5,257 bases of DNA from Candidatus Methanomethylophilaceae archaeon (GCA_017455785.1 JAFSYZ010000137.1:1-5257); one strand, 5' to 3'. Positions 1 through 5,257 are shown, numbered from the stretch's first letter. Notes: generated by a model from the sequence alone, not told the origin. Numbers and translations are program-made.

Positions 1-1462
1 CGGTCATGGGCTCGTGATTGATATCGAACGGATAGACGAGACCGGTAACCGATCTGAATCCCCAATCGGTGATGATCACATCATATCTCCTGCCGCATTC
101 CAGACGGTACGGTACACCCACCAAGAGAGGGTATGAACCGATCTGTCTTCCGAAGGTTATGTTACCGTCGTGTATCTCCATGAACACATCCTTCAGGATG
201 GTACCCTTGGGGACGACCATCTCTAACATACGATGATCCACTGTATCCCTGATCTCCTGCTTGTACCTCTTGAACAGGTTGGGATCCACCCTGGTATCGA
301 ACTCCCTTCTGACAGGGAGCACCTGCCTTATGTTTATACGGCGGACCATGAGTCCCTCGTCCACCAGTTTACCGAGGAACTCCTTATTGATGTCATAGGT
401 CTCCCTTGTCTCACCGTCGAGACCTGCTATCAGATTCAATCCCGGGAGAAGGTTCGGCATGCCATTTTCCCCTCTTTCGCCTCCGATCCTGTTCACCAAC
501 CTTACCGCATCAAGGACCTGCTTCGGAGTACTGTTGAGATTATTGCTCCTGATGACATTGATGTCAGCGGATTCCATCCCCATCGCGAGCACGTTGCCTG
601 GAGTACAGCATTCGACCAAAGTCCTCAGGATGTGCTCCGATTCCTCCGGATACTCCGATATGACGGCAGGATTGGCATTATCCACATGTATCACATCGAA
701 TCCCATGTCCTTCAGTCCGAAGAACAGCTCGTCCACCTTCTCAGGTACTGGCCTGGGCGTTCCCGAATCGTCCTCCGATCCGTATGATACGATGCAGGTC
801 TGTCCTCCGAGACGGATGTTCCTGATACCCAGATCCTTGAGTTTTGCTACCTCCGAGAGTATATCCTGCGGGGAACGCATGAGCGGTCTACCCTTCAAGG
901 GTTCGATACAATAAGAGCATCCGCCGGTAGCGAAACGGTGACATCCACGGTACGTCTCGATCTCGACCATCAGAGGATCCGGGTAATCCTGATGCTGCTT
1001 CACGATCTCTGCACCCAAGAGCATCCATCTGTTCCACTCCTCGAGGGTGCGGTATCTCTCGCCAACCTCCTTCCCGGTCATCCCGTCATATAACGAAGCG
1101 GCGAGATCCTTCTCTATGGCGAAATCGAATCCCTTCGCCACATCGGAGGAAGCGGCAGAGCCGCCTATTAGCTTCCAACCCTTCAGCTTCAGCAGTAATG
1201 CGGACAGCTCCTTCAGCGACATCGGCATCGACCTGATGTACTTCCCGGGGACCGTGTTCCCTGAGATCACCACACTGACCTTCGCGTCGGGTATCCTGGC
1301 ACCCTTGCGTATCATGTCTATGGTCATGTACTCCACATCCCCGCCCGCATCCATCGCAGCCCCGGCCACAGCCCTGGATATAGGGGATATGTACGGCGGG
1401 ACGCCTAGTGCGGCAGGGTCGTCGATATAACCGTCGATCAGGAGTACCTTGATGTCACCCAT
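1..1462 (-). CDS. Radical SAM protein, archaeal COG1031-like (C-terminally partial)
   Basis: 487 codons are visible and the 3' end lies beyond the window. Residues 1-100 (starting MGDIKVLLIDGYIDDPAALG) resemble the B12-binding-like N-terminal domain of many radical SAM proteins. The iron-sulfur motif lies at residues 171-185 (YRGCHRFATGGCSYC), with cysteines 174, 182 and 185 spaced Cx7CxxC instead of the usual Cx3CxxC. GG at 219-220 and the GMES at 295-298 fit the SAM-binding part of the TIM-barrel core. Residues about 410-480 look like a small beta-rich domain, possibly TRAM-like. From memory, archaeal COG1031 proteins share the opening motif and the GGCSxC cluster and carry a C-terminal helix-hairpin-helix, which would lie outside the window. 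The reaction and substrate are unknown. ATG 1462 is the first in-frame start after an in-frame TAA at 1514-1516. It has only a weak Shine-Dalgarno. The gene is transcribed divergently from the malic enzyme. Confidence 0.88.
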   Translation of the reverse strand, partial: MGDIKVLLIDGYIDDPAALGVPPYISPISRAVAGAAMDAGGDVEYMTIDMIRKGARIPDAKVSVVISGNTVPGKYIRSMPMSLKELSALLLKLKGWKLIGGSAASSDVAKGFDFAIEKDLAASLYDGMTGKEVGERYRTLEEWNRWMLLGAEIVKQHQDYPDPLMVEIETYRGCHRFATGGCSYCIEPLKGRPLMRSPQDILSEVAKLKDLGIRNIRLGGQTCIVSYGSEDDSGTPRPVPEKVDELFFGLKDMGFDVIHVDNANPAVISEYPEESEHILRTLVECCTPGNVLAMGMESADINVIRSNNLNSTPKQVLDAVRLVNRIGGERGENGMPNLLPGLNLIAGLDGETRETYDINKEFLGKLVDEGLMVRRINIRQVLPVRREFDTRVDPNLFKRYKQEIRDTVDHRMLEMVVPKGTILKDVFMEIHDGNITFGRQIGSYPLLVGVPYRLECGRRYDVIITDWGFRSVTGLVYPFDINHEPMT

Positions 1463-1482
1463 CGCCTGGACATCTGCATCAT

Positions 1483-1506
1483 CGGTTATTAGGGATACGT
1501 CACATC
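1483..1506 (-). repeat. Left copy of an inverted promoter-proximal element
   Basis: Read on the minus strand this is GATGT-GAC-GTATCCCT followed by AATAACCG. It matches the plus-strand element at 1593-1614 (GATGT-CG-GTATCCCT followed by TATTACG) with identical GATGT and GTATCCCT blocks. It lies 21-44 bases before the radical SAM start codon, in the expected initiation region of that transcript. It may be a regulator site or an initiator sequence. Confidence 0.4.
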
Positions 1507-1511
1507 CGACC

Positions 1512-1529
1512 TTTTACATACCTGTAAAA
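1512..1529. promoter_or_regulatory. Perfect 7-bp operator-like palindrome
   Basis: TTTTACA-TACC-TGTAAAA is a perfect inverted repeat with a 4-nt spacer. It sits 50-67 bases upstream of the radical SAM start codon. On the minus strand its right-hand arm (TATGTAAAA) could also act as a poor TATA element, so a bound protein would compete with basal factors. The form is that of a dimeric helix-turn-helix regulator site. The regulator is unknown, and chance palindromes are more frequent in AT-rich DNA. Confidence 0.45.
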
Positions 1530-1579
1530 ATTCTCATCGGAATAATTACTTCTTAAAAAACATTATTTAAAGAATATAA

Positions 1580-1587
1580 TATAAATA
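1580..1587 (+). promoter_or_regulatory. TATA box for the malic enzyme gene
   Basis: TATAAATA, inside the longer AT stretch at 1573-1587, matches the archaeal TBP-binding consensus. The A/T-rich, purine-starting bases just upstream are compatible with a BRE. Initiation about 25 bases downstream would fall near 1607-1612, giving a leader of about 55 nt before ATG 1664. Confidence 0.65.
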
Positions 1588-1592
1588 GAGAA

Positions 1593-1614
1593 GATGTCGG
1601 TATCCCTTATTACG
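1593..1614 (+). repeat. Right copy of an inverted promoter-proximal element
   Basis: This is the plus-strand partner of 1483-1506, sharing GATGT and GTATCCCT. It overlaps the transcription start predicted from the TATA box at 1580-1587. The two copies face outward, about symmetric around position 1549, so each lies at the beginning of one divergent transcript. Confidence 0.4.
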
Positions 1615-1616
1615 CA

Positions 1617-1647
1617 CTGCCGTGACCGTTAACGGATACGACGGCAG
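1617..1647 (+). promoter_or_regulatory. Hairpin in the malic enzyme mRNA leader
   Basis: CTGCCGT at 1617-1623 pairs perfectly with ACGGCAG at 1641-1647. The loop holds a second palindrome, CCGTTAACGG at 1626-1635, which can fold on a TTAA loop or bind a dimeric protein as DNA. The structure ends four bases before the Shine-Dalgarno, so it could affect ribosome access. It matches no riboswitch class I know. Confidence 0.45.
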
Positions 1648-1650
1648 ATA

Positions 1651-1657
1651 GAAGGAG
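1651..1657 (+). promoter_or_regulatory. Shine-Dalgarno of the malic enzyme gene
   Basis: GAAGGAG ends six bases before ATG 1664. This strong site supports that start codon and shows that the gene is translated from a leadered mRNA. Confidence 0.8.
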
Positions 1658-1663
1658 AATCAC

Positions 1664-3025
1664 ATGGTAGATTACAAGGATATGACGGAAGAGGAGCGCC
1701 TCGCAAAGGCCCAGAAACCCGGAAAGGATGCAATGAAGATGCATCCGTTCTACGGCGGTAAGGTCGAGGTCGTCCCCAAGGCATGCGTTAGATCGTTCGA
1801 TGATTTCGCTATCTGGTACTCACCCGGAGTCGCGGAGCCCTGTAAGGACATCGCTAAGAACCCTGACATGGTGTACGAACACACATGGAAATGGAACACC
1901 GTCGCCGTTGTTTCCGACGGAACACGTGTATTGGGTCTGGGAGACATCGGACCTGAGGCAGCGATGCCCGTCATGGAAGGTAAAGCGATGCTGTTCAAGT
2001 ACCTCGGTGGAGTAGACTGCGTACCTATCTGTCTTGACACCAAGGACCCCGAGAAGATCATCGAGACCGTAAGGCTCATCGCACCGTCATTCGGCGGAAT
2101 CAACCTGGAGGATATCTCGAACCCCAAGTGTTTCGACATCCTCGACGAGCTCAGAAAGGACTGCAAGATCCCCGTATGGCACGACGACCAGCAGGGTACC
2201 GCTACCGTTGAGGTCGCAGGTGCCATCAACGCCATGAAGATCGTCGGTAAGAAGCTCGAGGATGCACAGATCACCGTCATCGGTGCAGGTGCAGCATCAA
2301 TCGCCATCTCAAGGCTGCTTCTAGCAACAGGATTCAAGCCCAGCAACATGTGCGTGTGCGATTCCAAGGGTATCCTCAACCTGGAGAGGACGGATGTCAA
2401 CGAGAACACCTTCAAACAGAAATGGGACATCTGTAAGAAGACCGACGGAGCTGGTAAGAAGGGGGGAATGAAGGAGGCAATGAAAGGTGCCGATATCGTC
2501 ATCGCAGCATCCAAGGCCGGACCCGGAACCATCCCTGTCGAGTACGTCGACGGAATGGCCGACGACCCTGTCATCTTCGCCACAGCCAACCCCGTTCCCG
2601 AGATCTGGCCCTGGGAGGCTGAGGAGCACGGGGTCAAGGTGTTCGCCACAGGACGTTCTGACTTCCCCAACCAGGTCAACAACTCCATGGGATTCCCCGC
2701 AATCTTCCGTGGTGTCCTGGATGTCAGGGCAAAGACCATCACGGACGAGATGTGCATCGCCGCCGCAAGGGAATTGGCAAGGTACGCTGAGGAGGAGCAC
2801 GAGGGCGGAATCAACGCCAAATACATCGTACCGACGATGTCCGAGACTGATGCGTTCATCAGTGAAGCTGTCGTCGTCGGATCCAAAGCAATCGAGCAGG
2901 GTGTCGCCAGGCTCAAGCTCAGCAAGCAGGAACTGCACGACAAGGCCGAGTTCATGATCAAGAGGTCAAGGTCATTGACTGACAAGATGATGAAGGACGG
3001 CTACATCAAACCCTACGTAGAGTGA
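1664..3025 (+). CDS. NAD(P)-dependent malic enzyme (oxaloacetate-decarboxylating)
   Basis: A complete 453-residue cytoplasmic enzyme that oxidatively decarboxylates malate to pyruvate and CO2 with reduction of NAD(P), or runs in reverse. The N-terminal malic domain carries the catalytic tyrosine in WYSPG (Y52), GLGDIGPEA (91-99), the catalytic lysine in EGKAMLFK (K107), metal ligands E149 and D150 in INLEDI, and an aspartate in HDDQQGTA (173-180, probably D175). The C-terminal domain has the Rossmann motif VIGAGAAS (205-212), ATANPVPE (306-313), and the ATGRSDFPNQVNN block from 328. All catalytic residues are present. Length fits the short prokaryotic type without a phosphotransacetylase domain. 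NAD versus NADP preference cannot be settled; D233 after the second Rossmann strand leans towards NAD. The start is supported by GAAGGAG six bases upstream. The gene appears monocistronic, with its own TATA box and terminator. Confidence 0.96.
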   Translation: MVDYKDMTEEERLAKAQKPGKDAMKMHPFYGGKVEVVPKACVRSFDDFAIWYSPGVAEPCKDIAKNPDMVYEHTWKWNTVAVVSDGTRVLGLGDIGPEAAMPVMEGKAMLFKYLGGVDCVPICLDTKDPEKIIETVRLIAPSFGGINLEDISNPKCFDILDELRKDCKIPVWHDDQQGTATVEVAGAINAMKIVGKKLEDAQITVIGAGAASIAISRLLLATGFKPSNMCVCDSKGILNLERTDVNENTFKQKWDICKKTDGAGKKGGMKEAMKGADIVIAASKAGPGTIPVEYVDGMADDPVIFATANPVPEIWPWEAEEHGVKVFATGRSDFPNQVNNSMGFPAIFRGVLDVRAKTITDEMCIAAARELARYAEEEHEGGINAKYIVPTMSETDAFISEAVVVGSKAIEQGVARLKLSKQELHDKAEFMIKRSRSLTDKMMKDGYIKPYVE

Positions 3026-3035
3026 ACGTGAAACG

Positions 3036-3055
3036 GAGGGAGGGAAACCTCCCTC
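3036..3055 (+). terminator. Hairpin terminator after the malic enzyme gene
   Basis: GAGGGAGG and CCTCCCTC form a perfect 8-bp stem closed by a GAAA tetraloop, starting 11 bases after the TGA stop. It is followed by a moderately T-rich stretch (ATTCCATTTTCT). Archaeal termination depends mostly on the T-rich tract, so the hairpin may equally protect the 3' end. Confidence 0.65.
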
Positions 3056-3081
3056 ATTCCATTTTCTGACCATTTCCAAAC

Positions 3082-3098
3082 AAAAGGCGGAACCGCCT
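3082..3098 (-). terminator. Hairpin plus T tract ending the aEF-1 beta transcript
   Basis: On the minus strand AGGCGG-TT-CCGCCT is a perfect inverted repeat running straight into TTTTGTTT (the tract includes 3078-3085). This is the classical intrinsic terminator layout for the leftward zinc protein and aEF-1 beta operon. With realistic folding the inner pair opens to leave a 5-bp stem and a 4-base loop. Confidence 0.65.
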
Positions 3099-3128
3099 CT
3101 ATCTCCATCGTTTTGAACAATTGCGGGA

Positions 3129-3148
3129 AGGTGTCCTTTCGGACACCT
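3129..3148 (-). other. Stable 3'-UTR hairpin downstream of aEF-1 beta
   Basis: AGGTGTCC and GGACACCT form a perfect 8-bp stem 17 bases after the aEF-1 beta stop. On the minus-strand RNA the loop is GAAA, a GNRA tetraloop closed by C-G, which is highly stable; on the plus strand the loop is UUUC. The orientation therefore suggests it works in the leftward transcript. No T tract follows directly, so an mRNA-stabilising or pausing role is as likely as termination. Confidence 0.5.
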
Positions 3149-3165
3149 AAGAAATGTGAATATGT

Positions 3166-3435
3166 TTACAGGTTCGTGGAATCCACACAGGCGATCTCAC
3201 TGATACCGGGGATACCGCGCATTGCGTCCTCGAGCTTTCCGCCGATTGACTCGTCGGTGTCGTCGATGACCATGAATGCGACAACCTTCTCAAGACCGAA
3301 TGCGACCGGCTTGATGGATGTCTCTTTGAGCTCCACACCTGCGGGGAGGACCTCTTTGAGCTTTGCGATGACGCCCTGGAGATCGATCTCGGTGCTCTCG
3401 GGCATAAGGTCGTATGTTGATGCGATCTGTCCCAT
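3166..3435 (-). CDS. ef1b: Translation elongation factor 1-beta (aEF-1 beta)
   Basis: An 89-residue protein, the usual size of archaeal EF-1 beta, which is the nucleotide-exchange factor that recycles EF-1 alpha from GDP to GTP during elongation in the cytoplasm. Recognisable blocks are the N-terminal acidic segment (STEIDL, 14-19), IKPVAFGLEKV at 41-51, and GGKLEDAMRGIPGI at 65-78, consistent with the small ferredoxin-like exchange domain. The start ATG at 3435 has GGTGA four bases upstream, overlapping the end of the preceding zinc-ribbon gene, so the two are probably translationally coupled. It is the second gene of the operon starting at 3610, and a terminator-like hairpin follows at 3082-3098. 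Confidence 0.95.
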   Translation of the reverse strand: MGQIASTYDLMPESTEIDLQGVIAKLKEVLPAGVELKETSIKPVAFGLEKVVAFMVIDDTDESIGGKLEDAMRGIPGISEIACVDSTNL

Positions 3436-3445
3436 TTCCTCACCT

Positions 3446-3610
3446 TCACGGTCCGACGAAGCCGCATTTCTTGCATTCGTACTTTACACCCTGGTCACGG
3501 CACTGGGCGCACCTGCCGATCTCCTCTGCTCCGCAGTTGGGGCATTTGAAGAAGGTGTTTCCTGTACCCTGAAGCCTGATGCCACAAGAGGAACAAATTT
3601 TGTCTGCCAT
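3446..3610 (-). CDS. 54-residue zinc-ribbon micro-protein (HVO_2753 / COG2888 type)
   Basis: A 54-residue frame running from ATG 3610 to TGA 3446-3448. It contains four CxxC pairs: CSSCG at 6-10, CPNCG at 23-27, CAQC at 34-37 and CKKCG at 46-50, enough to bind two zinc ions as two zinc fingers. Both the motif order and the position directly before aEF-1 beta match the archaeal family annotated as a predicted Zn-ribbon RNA-binding protein acting in translation, whose characterised member is Haloferax HVO_2753. The molecular role is not settled. Ten bases separate its stop from the aEF-1 beta start. It has no Shine-Dalgarno, and the TATA box sits about 25 bases upstream of the ATG, which indicates a leaderless mRNA. 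Confidence 0.92.
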   Translation of the reverse strand: MADKICSSCGIRLQGTGNTFFKCPNCGAEEIGRCAQCRDQGVKYECKKCGFVGP

Positions 3611-3630
3611 GTCGAGCCGATTATATTACC

Positions 3631-3640
3631 TATATAAAAG
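3631..3640 (-). promoter_or_regulatory. TATA box of the zinc protein / aEF-1 beta operon
   Basis: The minus strand reads CTTTTATATA, a good archaeal TATA box. Its centre lies about 25 bases before ATG 3610, so transcription should begin at or within a few bases of the start codon. No ribosome binding site is present between the box and the ATG. Confidence 0.75.
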
Positions 3641-3710
3641 ACAATCCCCCGTCGGACGTCAATCGGCAATGTCAGTTCCCGACCTCTGGTCCCGGACCTT
3701 CCCTATATGG

Positions 3711-5257
3711 TCATCTCCTCATGAACACATAGGCTCCCGCGGCCACAGCGACCACGACGATTATGATGCAGACCACGAATACGGAATCGTTCCTATCCTC
3801 GGTTTTCTGAGGATAGTCAACTACCACCGGGCTGCCGAGCTCCTCCAGCATGGAGATGTGCTTAATGTTCACACGGAAACTGTCCCCGACTATGTGCATC
3901 TCTACATTCTGTTCCAATTCACCATAGCGGAGTTTCCCCTTGACCATGATATCGGGATCATCCAACGACAGGATGACCTTCTCTCCTTCTCTGGTGAGTG
4001 TCATCGTGTTACCATCGATCGAGGACGACCACCCGTAGCGTTTACCATAGATCGCGACATCCACGAAGGGAGTGAACGCTTCACGTCCCTCATTGCACTT
4101 CACCACGGAACCAATCCCTAATACGGTCCCATCCAGTACAGCCTTGGCCTCCGCATAGATGTCCTTCTCGACCCCGTAAGAGTAACTGTTGAGGTATGCC
4201 TTTGCCTTATCAGGGGAGTCGGAATGGATCGCTTTGGCCTTCATGACCACCTGCGGCCATATATCGATATAATATTGTTCCAGCGAACTCCAATAGTCCT
4301 TCACACCTTCCGAAACCAGATCCTTGGATGCGGTCGATGACGCGTCCGAGTAGCTCTCTTCCGTACATACGATGTTGAGCATCTTGAAAACGGCATAGGC
4401 GGTACCGTTCTCCAGGGTGTATGTGTTGTCCATTTCAGCGAATGGTCCGTAAAAATCACTCACCAGATTGGACACAGGGAAGAACACACCGTACTCAGCA
4501 GGTCCGATGCAGGACCATCTCGTGATACACATGTCATCAGGGAGCGATGGGTCCACCACCAGGATGTGAGCCTCGGATGTGGACTCCGAACCTATCACAC
4601 GAACGTTCTGATATACTTCATCCAAACAGTAATCCGTTCCGTCGAAACGGTCCCTGCAAAGGTCCATAAGGTCCTTCACGGACACCTTGTGGTCGGGAAC
4701 GAACAGATGTTTGTAAACGGTCTCCAGATCGTAATCGTCAGAGTAAGTGCTCGGTGCCAACAGTCTGTGTCCGATCCATGTGCGCATATGACAATAGTCG
4801 TTGAATGGGGTGCTGTATGTCCTCAGCAGATCCAGTTCACCATCATCGAATACGGCGAAACCGTATTCCACCGGTAAAGTGGTCAATCTCTCGGACGTCA
4901 CATAGACCGTATCAACGTCGGACAGGTGCACGATGTTGTTCTCGTTACCGAATACCGCCACCTTATCCTTCGGAAGCTTCATCGAACAGTACTGATGACC
5001 AGTATAGACTTCCATGTACCACGCCTCATCCTTGTCCGCGAAGAGATAGATATTGTTCTCGGATGAACCGTACTCGTCTATTATCGAAGCGATAAGATCT
5101 ACACCCTCCTTGGCGGAACTGGCACATGCAGCTACGATCCTGGCTGCCGTATCCTCGCCCAATCCGTTCTCCACCAAGGGATCTGCCCATAAGGCCGATT
5201 TATTAGCGAATGTGGTTATGGAACCTGTGAAAGCGACCCCCTGGTCGTTGATGCTTC
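3711..5257 (-). CDS. C69-family dipeptidase, membrane-anchored (N-terminally partial)
   Basis: 514 codons are visible and the reading frame stays open through the right edge, so the true start, the expected signal peptide and the catalytic N-terminal cysteine of this Ntn-hydrolase family lie outside. Family landmarks, numbered from the edge, are INDQGVAFTGSIT (2-14), the ADPLVENGL segment (24-32), DEYGSSE (60-66), ADKDEAWYMEVYTGHQY (73-89) and FGNENN (101-106). These match peptidase C69 (PepD-like) proteins, which cleave dipeptides. Residues about 393-481 resemble a copper-amine-oxidase-N or stalk repeat. Residues about 491-512 are a hydrophobic helix followed by MRR, an outside-to-inside C-terminal anchor. 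The protein is therefore probably displayed on the cell surface for peptide scavenging. The full length would exceed the common family size. No strong terminator follows the TGA. Confidence 0.88.
   Translation of the reverse strand, partial: SINDQGVAFTGSITTFANKSALWADPLVENGLGEDTAARIVAACASSAKEGVDLIASIIDEYGSSENNIYLFADKDEAWYMEVYTGHQYCSMKLPKDKVAVFGNENNIVHLSDVDTVYVTSERLTTLPVEYGFAVFDDGELDLLRTYSTPFNDYCHMRTWIGHRLLAPSTYSDDYDLETVYKHLFVPDHKVSVKDLMDLCRDRFDGTDYCLDEVYQNVRVIGSESTSEAHILVVDPSLPDDMCITRWSCIGPAEYGVFFPVSNLVSDFYGPFAEMDNTYTLENGTAYAVFKMLNIVCTEESYSDASSTASKDLVSEGVKDYWSSLEQYYIDIWPQVVMKAKAIHSDSPDKAKAYLNSYSYGVEKDIYAEAKAVLDGTVLGIGSVVKCNEGREAFTPFVDVAIYGKRYGWSSSIDGNTMTLTREGEKVILSLDDPDIMVKGKLRYGELEQNVEMHIVGDSFRVNIKHISMLEELGSPVVVDYPQKTEDRNDSVFVVCIIIVVVAVAAGAYVFMRR
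3720..3785 (-). other. C-terminal transmembrane anchor of the C69 peptidase
   Basis: About 22 residues of mostly V, I, A and F (beginning VFVVCIIIVVVAVAAG) are preceded by the charged linker QKTEDRND and followed by MRR. The positive residues after the helix predict a cytoplasmic tail and an extracytoplasmic catalytic domain. Confidence 0.8.

Larger units (their letters stand above)
1463..1663. other. Divergent intergenic promoter region
   Basis: These 201 bases separate the radical SAM gene (leftward) from the malic enzyme gene (rightward). The middle, roughly 1525-1590, is strongly AT-rich compared with the flanking coding sequence, as expected of archaeal core promoters. It holds an operator-like palindrome at 1512-1529, a pair of inverted similar elements at 1483-1506 and 1593-1614, a TATA box at 1580-1587, and a leader hairpin at 1617-1647. 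No convincing gene is present in it. Confidence 0.8.

Noticed and set aside
233..1430. Three plus-strand open frames (233-787, 459-914, 1047-1430) opposite the radical SAM gene.
   Set aside because: They overlap a continuous 487-codon minus-strand frame with a recognisable cluster motif, lack credible ribosome sites, and look like antisense shadows.
1514..1519. A start-stop pair (ATG-TAA) on the minus strand, in frame with the radical SAM gene.
   Set aside because: It lies inside the palindrome and probably upstream of the transcript start. One such hexamer is expected by chance in AT-rich DNA.
1750..2985. A 411-codon open frame on the minus strand opposite the malic enzyme gene.
   Set aside because: Its translation is rich in serine, proline and leucine with no family pattern, and it is fully antisense to a gene with all catalytic motifs. 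It is a by-product of codon bias.
3321..3362. Direct repeat of CTCTTTGAGCT within the aEF-1 beta gene.
   Set aside because: Both copies encode the common Leu-Lys-Glu string in the same frame, so it is explained by amino-acid and codon recurrence.
3484..3669. A 61-codon minus-strand frame overlapping the zinc-ribbon gene.
   Set aside because: It lies in another frame across the TATA box and the zinc gene, and has no family features, whereas the overlapped frame shows four ordered CxxC pairs.
3688..3698. GGTCCCGGACC palindrome just after the C69 stop, considered as a terminator.
   Set aside because: The stem is very short with almost no loop and no T tract follows directly on the minus strand, so it is too weak to call.
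3579..4121. A 180-codon plus-strand frame opposite the C69 peptidase C terminus, together with 4566-4877 and 4805-5095.
   Set aside because: All are antisense to a frame with clear peptidase landmarks and a membrane anchor. Their compositions are unlike real proteins.
1..5257. tRNA or rRNA genes, CRISPR repeats, insertion sequences, attachment sites.
   Set aside because: No cloverleaf, spaced repeat array, transposase-like frame or flanking target duplication was seen on either strand.

Overview
The window looks like part of an archaeal genome, most likely a Thermoplasmata-type methanogen (Methanomassiliicoccales, for example a gut or rumen Methanomethylophilaceae member). The signs are an archaeal translation elongation factor 1-beta gene preceded by a four-CxxC zinc micro-protein gene, a TATA box placed for a leaderless transcript, a strong TATA box before the malic enzyme, and a membrane-anchored C69 peptidase. 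The lineage is inference. It rests on gene types and on balanced-GC coding sequence with an AT-rich promoter island, not on any marker gene. The four stop codons visible are three TGA and one TAA. The absence of TAG fits a pyrrolysine-using lineage but is far too few to prove it. || Layout: (1) Positions 1-1462, minus strand: a radical SAM protein of the archaeal COG1031 type, cut off at its C terminus by the window edge. (2) Positions 1463-1663: an AT-rich divergent promoter region with a perfect operator-like palindrome, an inverted pair of similar elements, a TATA box, and a leader hairpin plus Shine-Dalgarno sequence for the next gene. (3) Positions 1664-3025, plus strand: a complete NAD(P)-dependent malic enzyme. 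(4) Positions 3026-3165: a convergent intergenic region with three perfect hairpins, at least two of them terminator-like. (5) Positions 3166-3610, minus strand: a two-gene operon encoding a 54-residue zinc-ribbon protein (too short for routine ORF calling) followed by aEF-1 beta. (6) Positions 3611-3710: the operon promoter and the 3' end of the next unit. (7) Positions 3711-5257, minus strand: a C69-family dipeptidase, cut off at its N terminus, with an extracytoplasmic C-terminal domain resembling a copper-amine-oxidase-N (stalk) repeat and a terminal transmembrane anchor. || The genes do not form one pathway. The malic enzyme links malate and pyruvate in central carbon metabolism. The zinc protein and aEF-1 beta belong to translation. 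The C69 protein is a surface peptidase probably used to degrade peptides. The radical SAM enzyme has no known substrate. I see no mobile element, CRISPR array, RNA gene or defence system. The points most worth a second look are the non-canonical radical SAM cysteine spacing, the divergent promoter architecture, the hidden micro-protein and the anchored peptidase.
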